Source: Actinomycetota bacterium (lineage in GTDB: Bacteria; Actinomycetota; Humimicrobiia; Humimicrobiales; Humimicrobiaceae). Taken from it: DNA of 8,921 nucleotides. The stretch is taken from NCBI GenBank assembly GCA_023488645.1, contig JAMDDL010000119.1:1-8921 (forward strand), read 5' to 3'. Below the pieces are notes generated by a model. The model saw only the letters and a program-made list of their open reading frames with translations, searched no databases and was not told the DNA's origin. Positions 1 to 5,983 of the stretch are shown in pieces (the first letter of the stretch is position 1; each line of letters begins with the position of its first letter). The position numbers were made by a program, and so were the translations under genes.

Positions 1-1
1 T

Positions 2-193
2 TCAATGCATCAATTACCTACTTCAAATTTATTAAAAGAGTTAAAAGAATTATGCATGGTAGAAATTAAAATTTTTGCATGCCAGGTAAAAAATCTTCCC
101 AAGAGTGTTTCTGCAGGTCTTTCAAAAAAAATACGTGATTCAATTCCTGAAATGTGTAAGTTGATAATAGGTGAAATAAGCAGCTCTTGTTAG
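2..193 (+). CDS. C-terminal fragment of an unidentified protein (5' end outside the window)
   Basis: The frame is open from the first complete codon to the TAG at 191-193, with no stop before the first ATG at position 5. I therefore treat it as the end of a longer gene rather than a complete 62-residue one; no ribosome binding site can be checked. About 63 residues are visible, mostly helical-looking, with a segment ELKELCMVEIKIFACQ and a Cys as the last residue. I do not recognise the family. The pattern 'LLKELKEL...IKIFACQ' faintly recalls the C-terminal part of DsrE/F-like sulfur-carrier proteins, but this is too weak to annotate. It contains no ferredoxin cysteine motif, so it does not look like the end of HdrA. 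It lies 54 nt upstream of flxD on the same strand and may belong to the same transcript. Confidence 0.45.
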   Translation, partial: SMHQLPTSNLLKELKELCMVEIKIFACQVKNLPKSVSAGLSKKIRDSIPEMCKLIIGEISSSC

Positions 194-247
194 AGTCTTA
201 AAATATTAATGTTTTATAAGATGAATTAATAAATTGAATTAAATTAA

Positions 248-694
248 ATGGAAGAAATAGATAAGCAGACAAAAGAATTAAATAAAAATGAAGTTAATAA
301 TGAAGTTAAAATAGTAGCTTTTTTATGTAATTGGTGCTCTTATGCAGGTGCTGATGCAGCGGGAACTTCCCGGTTAAGGCAACCTGAAAATTTAAGAATT
401 ATAAGAGTTCCCTGCAGCGGCAGAATTAATCCGTTATTTATTTTGAAAGCATTCAATGCAGGAGCAGATGGTGTGCTTGTTTCCGGCTGTCATCCAGGTG
501 ACTGTCATTACAGTGAAGGAAATTATTATGCCAGAAGAAGACTGGAGGTTTTGAAAGAGTTTCTCCCAATGATTGGAATTGATAAAAGGAGATTTGCTTA
601 TCAGTGGGTATCAGCATCAGAAGCACAAAAATGGCAACATGTTGTTACTGATTTTGTAAACAGAATAAAGGTGTTAAAAAACAGTGATAATTGA
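248..694 (+). CDS. flxD: FlxD / MvhD-family [2Fe-2S] electron-transfer subunit
   Basis: This is a 148-residue protein of the MvhD family (F420-non-reducing hydrogenase delta subunit, FlxD), about the usual length. The family carries a [2Fe-2S] cluster and passes electrons into HdrA of heterodisulfide reductase in the cytoplasm. Visible signatures are LCNWCSYAGAD (Cys27, Cys30), VPCSGRI (Cys56), GCHPGDCHY (Cys81, Cys86) and the conserved tail motif WVSASEAQKW near residue 120. The first about 20 residues are a polar extension. ATG 248 is the only possible start because an in-frame TAA ends at 247; no clear Shine-Dalgarno sequence is present. The last 11 nt overlap the next gene, implying translational coupling. 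Its neighbours are FlxC-, FlxB- and FlxA-like proteins rather than hydrogenase subunits, which favours FlxD over MvhD. The family call is very safe; the partner complex is inferred from context. Confidence 0.93.
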   Translation: MEEIDKQTKELNKNEVNNEVKIVAFLCNWCSYAGADAAGTSRLRQPENLRIIRVPCSGRINPLFILKAFNAGADGVLVSGCHPGDCHYSEGNYYARRRLEVLKEFLPMIGIDKRRFAYQWVSASEAQKWQHVVTDFVNRIKVLKNSDN

Positions 695-1655
695 GAATAA
701 ATTAAGAGAGAAAGCTAAAAAATTATTAAGTGAACTTGATTTGATTATTGGTTATGCGCCAGGTTCTGATCAGCTTAAAGTAAGTCCTGTTTTTATTGAA
801 GCGGCAGATGATACAGAAAAGATGATTTTTAACAAATTCTGCATTAATAACCTTGCCACATATTCATATTTTCTGTCTAATCAGATTAAAGGAAAATTTG
901 GCATTATATTAAAACCATGTGACATTAAAAGCATAATCCAGCTTATTTCAGAGGGACTGCTTGTCAGAGACAGGATAAATATAATTGCAGTCGGCTGCTC
1001 CGGAATTATAGATTATAAAAAAATCGCAAAGGAAATTCCGGGGGCTAAAATAACTTATGCCGGCATAGAAAATGGAAATTTAATTATAAATACATCAGAT
1101 AAAACATTTGAGTTAAAGCCTGAAAACTTTTATGCAGATAAATGCTATACATGTAAAATTTATGATAAGCCGATAATTTACGATGAATTTATAGAAAATG
1201 ACAAAAAGCCTGATATTTTGCTGCGAGAGGAATATGAAGATATAGATAATTTTGAAAAATTAAATTCAAATGAGATTAATAATTACTGGGACATACAATT
1301 TTCAAGATGTATAAGATGCTATGCATGCAGAAATATCTGTCCTCTTGAAATATGCAAGGACAAATGCATTTCTCAACTGGATGAGCCTCACTGGCAGTCA
1401 CAAAAAATAAATTCAACTGAAGGAAAATTCTTCCAACTGATCAGAGTTATGCATCTTGCAGGAAGATGTACCGAATGCGGTGAATGTGAAAGAGTATGTC
1501 CAATGAACATACCGGTTTTAAAACTGATGAAAAAAGTTAATAAAGAAATTAACAGATTATTTAATTTCAAACCTGGCATCAGTATTGATGATAAGCCTCC
1601 ATTGTTAACTTTTAAGAATATAGAAAAAAATATTGATGAAGAAAAATTAATCTGA
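684..1655 (+). CDS. flxC: FlxC-like two-[4Fe-4S] protein with an FrhB/AsrA-type N-terminal region
   Basis: A 323-residue cytoplasmic iron-sulfur protein. The N-terminal half has the LKPCD motif (Cys79) followed by GCSG (Cys105) and CYTC (154-157), typical of the related F420-hydrogenase beta subunit and sulfhydrogenase beta/AsrA proteins. The C-terminal half has two ferredoxin motifs, CIRCYACRNICP (Cys209, 212, 215, 219) and CTECGECERVCP (Cys262, 265, 268, 272), each expected to bind [4Fe-4S]. Two extra Cys (224, 228) follow the first motif, and an unstructured-looking tail of about 45 residues follows the second. Translation starts at GTG 684 inside flxD, with AAGGTG at 668-673 as a well-placed ribosome binding site. 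I infer a role as the Fe-S relay between FlxB/FlxA and FlxD. A stand-alone F420- or ferredoxin-linked reductase subunit is the main alternative. It shares the KPCD...GC...double-ferredoxin layout with the next gene, so the two are probably paralogues. Confidence 0.8.
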   Translation: MIIENKLREKAKKLLSELDLIIGYAPGSDQLKVSPVFIEAADDTEKMIFNKFCINNLATYSYFLSNQIKGKFGIILKPCDIKSIIQLISEGLLVRDRINIIAVGCSGIIDYKKIAKEIPGAKITYAGIENGNLIINTSDKTFELKPENFYADKCYTCKIYDKPIIYDEFIENDKKPDILLREEYEDIDNFEKLNSNEINNYWDIQFSRCIRCYACRNICPLEICKDKCISQLDEPHWQSQKINSTEGKFFQLIRVMHLAGRCTECGECERVCPMNIPVLKLMKKVNKEINRLFNFKPGISIDDKPPLLTFKNIEKNIDEEKLI

Positions 1656-1690
1656 AAATTAAAAAAATAAAATCATAAAAAATTTAACTG

Positions 1691-2851
1691 ATGAAGCTGA
1701 AAAGTTTTTTAAAAAAACAAAATTTAATACCATTTTGTGAAAAATTAAGTGAAAAATTTGAAATATATCTGCCTGTTAAGGACATCAGTAACAATATCTC
1801 GGATTTCATGGAATGGAAAGAATATGTAAGGCTTACTGAAGGTAAAAGTGAGAAAAACTCAAGTGAGAGCCAGGTGGAAATAAATCTGACTGAGAGAACA
1901 AAAAAAAGCATTAAATCCTTATTTTTCCCGCCTGTAGAGAAACTTTTTGATTTTGCCATTAAAAAGAATTTACAACATCCGGAAACAACAGATCTGGAAC
2001 TGGCGGATTCAGTAAAAAATATTGCATCTCAAAGTACAGGTGAAAGGAAAAAAATAATTCTGGGGATAAAACCCTGTGACATGTCTGCAGTTAAAAGACT
2101 TGACAGGATATTTTTAAATGGCGATAAAACAGATGCACATTACATGTCAAGAAGAAAGGACACTATTTTTATTTCCATCGGATGCAATACTTCAAGCCAG
2201 GGTTGTTTTTGTACCTCAGTTGGCGGCAATCCCTTTGATTTCAGTGATTCTGATATAGGAATGATAGAAGTGAGTGATGGTTATGCCATCGTTAAGGTTG
2301 ACGACAAATCGGCATGGATTCTTGAGGAATACAGTCAGTTTTTTAATGAAGACTTAACCAATAACTATGATGATAAAATAAAGCAGATTATTGTCAGTGC
2401 AGAAGAAAATCTTAAAAATTTCCTGAAAAAAGAAAATATTGAAGTTAATGATATCCCTGCGGTTATGGATGAATATTTTAAGTCTGAAATATGGGAAAAA
2501 ATTACAGCAAAATGCATCAGTTGTGCAGCATGTACTTATGTTTGTCCTACATGTACATGTTTTAGCATTTCTGATGAATCAAAGGAATTGTCAGGGGAAA
2601 GGTACAGATGCTGGGATTTTTGCATGAATTACTATTATAATCTTGAAGCAAGCGGTCATAATCCGAGAGCGGAAATTTATCAGAGATACAGAAATAAAAT
2701 CAACTGTAAATTTAACTACAATTATAAAAGGAGCAGCAGTTTTTACTGTGTGGGATGCGGCAGATGTGTTGACGTATGTCCTGCAGGCATGGATATAAGG
2801 GAAATAATAAGCATTATTTTAAAAAATAATAAAAATATATTAAAAAAATAA
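1691..2851 (+). CDS. flxB: FlxB-like iron-sulfur subunit (sulfhydrogenase beta / AsrA family)
   Basis: A 386-residue protein of the family that includes sulfhydrogenase subunit beta (HydB) and anaerobic sulfite reductase subunit A. Family landmarks appear in order: IKPCDMSAVKRLD (Cys129), GCNTSSQGCFC (Cys165, 172, 174), the first cluster motif CISCAACTYVCPTCTC (275-290), CWDFC (307-311), NPRAEIYQRYRNK (324-336) and the second cluster motif CVGCGRCVDVCP (353-364). At least two [4Fe-4S] clusters are expected. The first motif continues into an extra CPTCTC typical of AsrA/HydB. ATG 1691 lies 35 nt after flxC; no clear Shine-Dalgarno sequence precedes it. In sulfhydrogenase and sulfite reductase this subunit always pairs with a flavoprotein like the one encoded next. 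No sulfite reductase subunit C (siroheme) or NiFe hydrogenase large or small subunit is present nearby, so a Flx role is more likely than either of those. Confidence 0.85.
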   Translation: MKLKSFLKKQNLIPFCEKLSEKFEIYLPVKDISNNISDFMEWKEYVRLTEGKSEKNSSESQVEINLTERTKKSIKSLFFPPVEKLFDFAIKKNLQHPETTDLELADSVKNIASQSTGERKKIILGIKPCDMSAVKRLDRIFLNGDKTDAHYMSRRKDTIFISIGCNTSSQGCFCTSVGGNPFDFSDSDIGMIEVSDGYAIVKVDDKSAWILEEYSQFFNEDLTNNYDDKIKQIIVSAEENLKNFLKKENIEVNDIPAVMDEYFKSEIWEKITAKCISCAACTYVCPTCTCFSISDESKELSGERYRCWDFCMNYYYNLEASGHNPRAEIYQRYRNKINCKFNYNYKRSSSFYCVGCGRCVDVCPAGMDIREIISIILKNNKNILKK

Positions 2852-2880
2852 ATTGGCATAAAATTCAAGTATCTGACGGT

Positions 2881-3759
2881 ATGGATAATAACAATTTACA
2901 AATACAACAAAAATTAAATTCAATTTCTTTTGGCAATTATTATCTTCCAAAAATTGCAACTGTAAAAAAAATTATCAGAGAAACTCCAAATATAATTTCC
3001 TTACAGATAGTAATGGATGATGAAAAGGAAATGAAAAATTTTACTTTTCAGCCAGGGCAGGTTTGCCAGCTTTCTGTTTTTGGTTTTGGTGAATCAACAT
3101 TTGTAATTAATTCCCATCCGTCAAACAAAGAATATCTGCAGATTTCAATCATGAAAGCCGGCGTTAACACTACAGCAATCCATAATCTAAGCGAAGGGGA
3201 GAAAGTAGGTTTTAGAGCGCCGCTTGGCAACTGGTTTCCCTTGAAAAGCTGGGAAGGCAAGAATTTGCTTTTTATTGGTGGAGGTATTGGACTTGCCCCT
3301 CTTAGACCTTTGATTTTAGAGATATTAAGCAATAAAGATAAATATAAAAAATTAACCCTGCTTTATGCAGCCAGAACTCCCGATGATTTTTGCTTTAAGT
3401 ATGATTTAGAAAAATGGGAAGAATCAAAAGACATTGATTTGATTTTAACGATTGATAATGAATGCAGCGGCTGGGATAAAAACGTTGGTCTTTGTCCTGA
3501 CGTTCTTGAGAAATTAGCACCTTCGCCTGAGAATACAGTTGCAATATTATGCGGACCTCCCATAATGATTAAATATACTCTCGGTGTCCTTGAAAAATTA
3601 AAATTTCAGGAAGATTCAGTATATACTACTCTTGAGAGAAGAATGAAATGCGGAGTTGGAAAATGCGGAAGATGTAATATCGGAGAAAAATTTGTATGCG
3701 TTGATGGTCCCATTTTTTCTTTAAGGGAGTTAAATATTTTAAATGAACCATTCATTTAA
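2881..3759 (+). CDS. flxA: FlxA-like FAD/NAD(P)H-binding [2Fe-2S] oxidoreductase subunit
   Basis: A 292-residue protein of the ferredoxin-NADP reductase superfamily, sulfhydrogenase gamma/AsrB branch. It is the expected entry point for NAD(P)H electrons. The FAD domain (about 20-125) has TFQPGQ (55-60) and an ESTFVINS segment where classic members have RxYS. The NAD(P) domain has GGGIGLAPLRPL (133-144) and the late CGPPIM (224-229). The C-terminal ERRMKCGVGKCGRC (252-265) with Cys257, 262, 265 and 273 is the family's [2Fe-2S] site. Length is normal. It begins 29 nt after flxB without an obvious ribosome binding site, and ends 24 nt before the regulator gene. With FlxB it should form an NAD(P)H:Fe-S module; electrons would leave through FlxC/FlxD to a heterodisulfide reductase. 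Which nucleotide is used cannot be read reliably from the sequence. Confidence 0.88.
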   Translation: MDNNNLQIQQKLNSISFGNYYLPKIATVKKIIRETPNIISLQIVMDDEKEMKNFTFQPGQVCQLSVFGFGESTFVINSHPSNKEYLQISIMKAGVNTTAIHNLSEGEKVGFRAPLGNWFPLKSWEGKNLLFIGGGIGLAPLRPLILEILSNKDKYKKLTLLYAARTPDDFCFKYDLEKWEESKDIDLILTIDNECSGWDKNVGLCPDVLEKLAPSPENTVAILCGPPIMIKYTLGVLEKLKFQEDSVYTTLERRMKCGVGKCGRCNIGEKFVCVDGPIFSLRELNILNEPFI

Positions 3760-3770
3760 AATTAACATGC

Positions 3771-3775
3771 TGGAG
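3771..3775 (+). promoter_or_regulatory. Ribosome binding site that fixes the start of the Rrf2 gene
   Basis: TGGAG at 3771-3775 lies 8 nt before ATG 3784 but only 2 nt before the in-frame TTG at 3778. Normal spacing therefore selects the ATG, which also gives the standard Rrf2 N-terminus MKLSTRSRY. Confidence 0.7.
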
Positions 3776-3783
3776 TTTTGAAA

Positions 3784-4239
3784 ATGAAATTATCAACTAG
3801 AAGCAGATATAGTACAAGATTAATGGTTGAACTGGCTATAAATTATAATAAAGGTCCCATTTTATTAAAAGATATCAGCAAATCACAGGAAATATCTTTT
3901 AAATATCTTTCACAGCTTATAATGCCTTTAAAAATCGCAGGTTTGATAAAATCAAACCGTGGAGCTCATGGAGGCTATTTCCTGGCAAGACCTCCAAAAG
4001 ATATAAAATTAAGCGAAATAATTTTAGCTGTGGAAGGTACTTTGAATCCTGTGGAATGCATTGATAATCCTGATATCTGTCCCAGGGCAAGTAACTGTGT
4101 AACCAGGGATATCTGGACAGAAATAGGGGAAAAATGTCATGAACTGCTGGATTCATACAATTTGCAAAAAATGGTAAATCTTCATCTAAAAAAACAAAAC
4201 AGCCGCATTAAACCTTTTGATTACCTGATAACAATATAA
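3784..4239 (+). CDS. Rrf2-family transcriptional regulator with a putative Fe-S cluster site
   Basis: A 151-residue winged-helix regulator. The N-terminus KLSTRSRYSTRLMVELA, the recognition region FKYLSQLIMPLKIAGLIKS (39-57) and the wing GAHGGYFLARP (60-70) are classic Rrf2/IscR features. Three cysteines, C92-x6-C99-x5-C105, in the CPRASNC context before TRDIW match the IscR-like ligand arrangement, with one extra residue in the first gap. A [2Fe-2S] or similar redox-sensing cluster is therefore likely. ATG 3784 is chosen over TTG 3778 because of the ribosome binding site. It is the last gene of the flx array, 24 nt after flxA, so it probably controls this operon, its own expression or Fe-S supply in response to redox or Fe-S status. 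It is not obviously IscR itself, because no iscS/iscU follows. Confidence 0.92.
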   Translation: MKLSTRSRYSTRLMVELAINYNKGPILLKDISKSQEISFKYLSQLIMPLKIAGLIKSNRGAHGGYFLARPPKDIKLSEIILAVEGTLNPVECIDNPDICPRASNCVTRDIWTEIGEKCHELLDSYNLQKMVNLHLKKQNSRIKPFDYLITI

Positions 4240-4402
4240 ACTCATGGTTTTTTCAAGTAGCATTATTTCATAGTCTATCTGACATTAAAAGGCAGTTTTA
4301 ACTGTATATTTATAATTTCAAATTTTTTATCAAATATTTTTTAAACTTTTACTTGTATTTTTTTATATGCTATGTAAAAATATTATAAAATATACAATTA
4401 TA

Positions 4403-4417
4403 TGTAAATAATTTACA
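4403..4417. promoter_or_regulatory. Operator-like 7-1-7 inverted repeat
   Basis: TGTAAAT-A-ATTTACA is a perfect 7-bp dyad around one central base. The geometry is that of Fur/PerR/Zur-type boxes (consensus 7-1-7, TGATAATnATTATCA), and 5 of 7 positions per half agree with the Fur form. It lies 133 nt upstream of the UroD-family start. In such AT-rich DNA a chance dyad is possible, so the regulator remains unassigned. Confidence 0.35.
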
Positions 4418-4504
4418 ATACCGTTATTATATTTTAAGTTTGAAATTAAACAGCCAGGATGCAAAGTATATTCAATATGGAATTAAATATAAATATATTA
4501 GGAA

Positions 4505-4520
4505 AATTATTTAAATAATT
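4505..4520. promoter_or_regulatory. 16-bp perfect palindrome in the UroD-family leader
   Basis: AATTATTTAAATAATT reads the same on both strands and ends 30 nt before the TTG start, within the likely 5' untranslated region or promoter-proximal zone. It contains only A and T, so chance cannot be excluded; an operator is a possible reading. Confidence 0.25.
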
Positions 4521-4540
4521 AAAAAGGATTTTATAAGCCT

Positions 4541-4546
4541 GGAGGG
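4541..4546 (+). promoter_or_regulatory. Strong ribosome binding site supporting a TTG start
   Basis: GGAGGG at 4541-4546 is the strongest Shine-Dalgarno match in the window and sits 4-5 nt before TTG 4551. The next in-frame ATG (4575) would be about 28 nt away, so the TTG is the better start. Confidence 0.7.
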
Positions 4547-4550
4547 AATT

Positions 4551-5657
4551 TTGAATAAAGAAAAAACAAGAAATATGTTTGAACCTTATATTGGACAACC
4601 GGATAAAAACAGATTAATAAGAGCAATGAGGCGGCAGGAAGTTGACAGAGTTCCCAATGTTGAAATTGTAATTGAAGATAAAATTGTAGAAAAACTGCTT
4701 GGAAGATATGGAGGAAATACCCTTGCTTACGGGGGTGATCCTGCAAAGGGCATGGAAGGCGGTGCTGATATCAGGCCTATGTATCCTAAAGACTGGATTG
4801 AAATATGCAATATTATTGGACAGGATACAATAGTTCTCGAAGCATTATGGACTCCTTTTAAAATGATAAACAACGAAGGGAAAATAGTTCCGATATCTGG
4901 AAAACCAGTAAAAACCAGAGCAGATTTTGATAAGCTTGTCATGCCAACTGAGGATGATATAGAAGAAAGAATGAGATATGTTAGAGAATACAAAGAAGCA
5001 GTTAAAGGAACGAATATTGGGGTTGGAATAGTTTATGCAACTTTTGTAATGACTATAAATGAATTCCTCATGGATTTAAGTGATTTTATGATTGATGTTT
5101 ATGAAGATTATGAATTCATCGACTACATGTTTGAAGTAAGTACGAAGTATTGGATAAAATTTTCAAAAGAGCTCGTAAAAAATAAGATTGACTGGGCTTA
5201 CACTGCAGATGATTTCGGATTCAAGTCAGGCTTGTTTTTACCTCCTGATATATTAAAGAAATTATGGTGGCCAAGATATAAAAGTATAATGGATCCTTTA
5301 AAGGAAGCAAATATTCCGATTATGTTTCACAGTGACGGAAAAGTTGATGATATCATGCCATGGATTATTGAATATGGTGTGGATGCTTTTAATCCAATGG
5401 ATCCTTATTGTGTTGATTACAGGGAGTACAAGAAGAAGTATGGGAGTCAAATAGCGCTTTGGGGAAATATCGATATAGAATTCCCGCTGGCAAAAGGCAC
5501 CCCCGAAGATATAAGAAAAGATGTAAAAGAGCATATGGATGTTTTGAAACCTGGATATGGCTATATTTGCAGCTCATCACATTCCGTAGTAAATTACATT
5601 CCATTTGAAAACTTTGCCGCATTCATAAATGCTGTTCATGAATACGGAAAATATTAA
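4551..5657 (+). CDS. Uroporphyrinogen-decarboxylase-superfamily protein, probable corrinoid-linked methyltransferase type
   Basis: A 368-residue TIM-barrel protein of the UroD/MtaA superfamily. Supporting motifs are NRLIRAMRRQEVDRVP (20-35), ADDFGFKSGLFLPPDILKK (219-237), MFHSDGKVDDIMPWI (258-272), YGVDAFNPMDP (275-285), ALWGNIDIEFPL (302-313) and GYICSSSHSV (337-346). The N-terminal RQAGRY motif of true heme-pathway uroporphyrinogen decarboxylase is missing, so a heme role is unlikely. In methylcobamide:CoM methyltransferases zinc is held by HxC plus a later Cys. Here the first pair is HSD (His260, Asp262) and the later Cys340 is kept, so metal or methyl-acceptor chemistry may differ. It starts at TTG 4551 with a strong ribosome binding site. 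No corrinoid protein or substrate methyltransferase is visible next to it, so the substrate is unknown. An aminotransferase follows after a 326-nt gap that contains an inverted-repeat element. Confidence 0.85.
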   Translation: MNKEKTRNMFEPYIGQPDKNRLIRAMRRQEVDRVPNVEIVIEDKIVEKLLGRYGGNTLAYGGDPAKGMEGGADIRPMYPKDWIEICNIIGQDTIVLEALWTPFKMINNEGKIVPISGKPVKTRADFDKLVMPTEDDIEERMRYVREYKEAVKGTNIGVGIVYATFVMTINEFLMDLSDFMIDVYEDYEFIDYMFEVSTKYWIKFSKELVKNKIDWAYTADDFGFKSGLFLPPDILKKLWWPRYKSIMDPLKEANIPIMFHSDGKVDDIMPWIIEYGVDAFNPMDPYCVDYREYKKKYGSQIALWGNIDIEFPLAKGTPEDIRKDVKEHMDVLKPGYGYICSSSHSVVNYIPFENFAAFINAVHEYGKY

Positions 5658-5689
5658 GTTTTTACATATAAATATCAAAATTTTAAGAA

Positions 5690-5915
5690 AGCATTTCAAA
5701 TTTCGTGATAGGGAAAAAGTAAGGCTGATAGAATCGGTGGCTGGGTGTTTCGAAAACACGCAAGCTTTGCCCCAGCGAGTCAAAGCTTGCTCTGATTGTA
5801 GGCTTCGCTCTCCTCTCTAAGAGAGGAACCTTGCCCGCTCAGCCTTCATAAGGTTTTCTTAAGCACCCAGCCACCGATCTAAAATTTGTTTTTGATCACG
5901 AAAAAAGGAAATGCT
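5690..5915. repeat. Long imperfect inverted-repeat element, MITE-like or structured RNA
   Basis: Three matched arm segments nest in the correct order over about 226 nt: AGCATTTC (5690-5697) with GAAATGCT (5908-5915), TTTCGTGAT (5701-5709) with ATCACGAAA (5895-5903), and ATCGGTGGCTGGGTG (5733-5747) with CACCCAGCCACCGAT (5864-5878). The 24 and 16 nt between the second and third arm pairs do not match each other. The core 5733-5878 has 77 G or C in 146 positions by my count, far above its surroundings. It fills most of the 326-nt gap between the UroD-family stop (5657) and the aminotransferase start (5984). No transposase gene is present inside, so if mobile it would be non-autonomous. Alternatives are a cis-acting RNA or large attenuator between the two genes. 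Confidence 0.75.
5733..5878. other. GC-rich core with internal hairpins
   Basis: Closed by the 15-bp perfect outer stem, the core contains GCAAGCTTTG (5760-5769) pairing with CAAAGCTTGC (5781-5790) over an 11-nt loop, TCCTCTC (5811-5817) with GAGAGGA (5821-5827) over TAA, and a small CCTT-CAT-AAGG stem (5843-5853). GTGTTT (5745-5750) with AAACAC (5754-5759) could form a competing hairpin at the base of the outer stem. AAGGCTGA (5721-5728) outside the stem is complementary to TCAGCCTT (5839-5846) inside it, which would allow a pseudoknot or an alternative fold. A T-rich run (5886-5893) follows the right arm, so transcription termination on the + strand is conceivable. Confidence 0.55.
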
Positions 5916-5983
5916 AGCAAATTTTAAAGAATATAAAAATAAATATTAATAAAAGAAAAAGATTTTTTAAAGGAGCTAAAAAA

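Larger units (their letters stand above)
4240..4550. other. 311-nt AT-rich intergenic leader before the UroD-family gene
   Basis: No plausible gene is present on either strand. The stretch contains a 7-1-7 dyad at 4403-4417, a direct repeat TATGTAAA at 4371-4378 and 4401-4408 (30-bp pitch, about three helical turns), and a 16-bp palindrome at 4505-4520. A possible but weak promoter is TTTACT (4348-4353), 17 nt, then TATGTA (4371-4376) preceded by TGC; I would not rely on it. A small stem CAGTT/AACTG occurs near 4294-4305 but lacks the strength and U-tract placement of a convincing terminator for the regulator gene. Confidence 0.5.
5678..5927. repeat. 9-bp direct repeats bordering the inverted-repeat element
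   Basis: AAATTTTAA occurs at 5678-5686 and at 5919-5927, immediately outside the inverted-repeat arms. This is the layout of a target-site duplication around an insertion. The repeat is purely A/T and partly palindromic in an AT-rich setting, so coincidence is a real possibility. Confidence 0.35.

Noticed and set aside
1691..3759. Anaerobic sulfite reductase AsrAB or sulfhydrogenase beta-gamma
   Set aside because: Subunit families match, but no siroheme subunit (AsrC) or NiFe hydrogenase subunits are present, while an MvhD/FlxD gene is. Kept only as an alternative.
3778..3783. TTG 3778 as start of the Rrf2 gene
   Set aside because: It is only 2 nt from the GGAG, too close for normal initiation; ATG 3784 has proper spacing and the usual family N-terminus.
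4551..5657. Heme-pathway uroporphyrinogen decarboxylase (hemE)
   Set aside because: The RQAGRY substrate-binding motif is missing and no heme genes are nearby; the superfamily relationship holds but not the function.
5629..5820. A 63-codon open frame running from the end of the UroD-family gene into the inverted-repeat element
   Set aside because: It overlaps the coding end of the upstream gene, has no ribosome binding site, and most of its length is the structured repeat; no protein family is evident.
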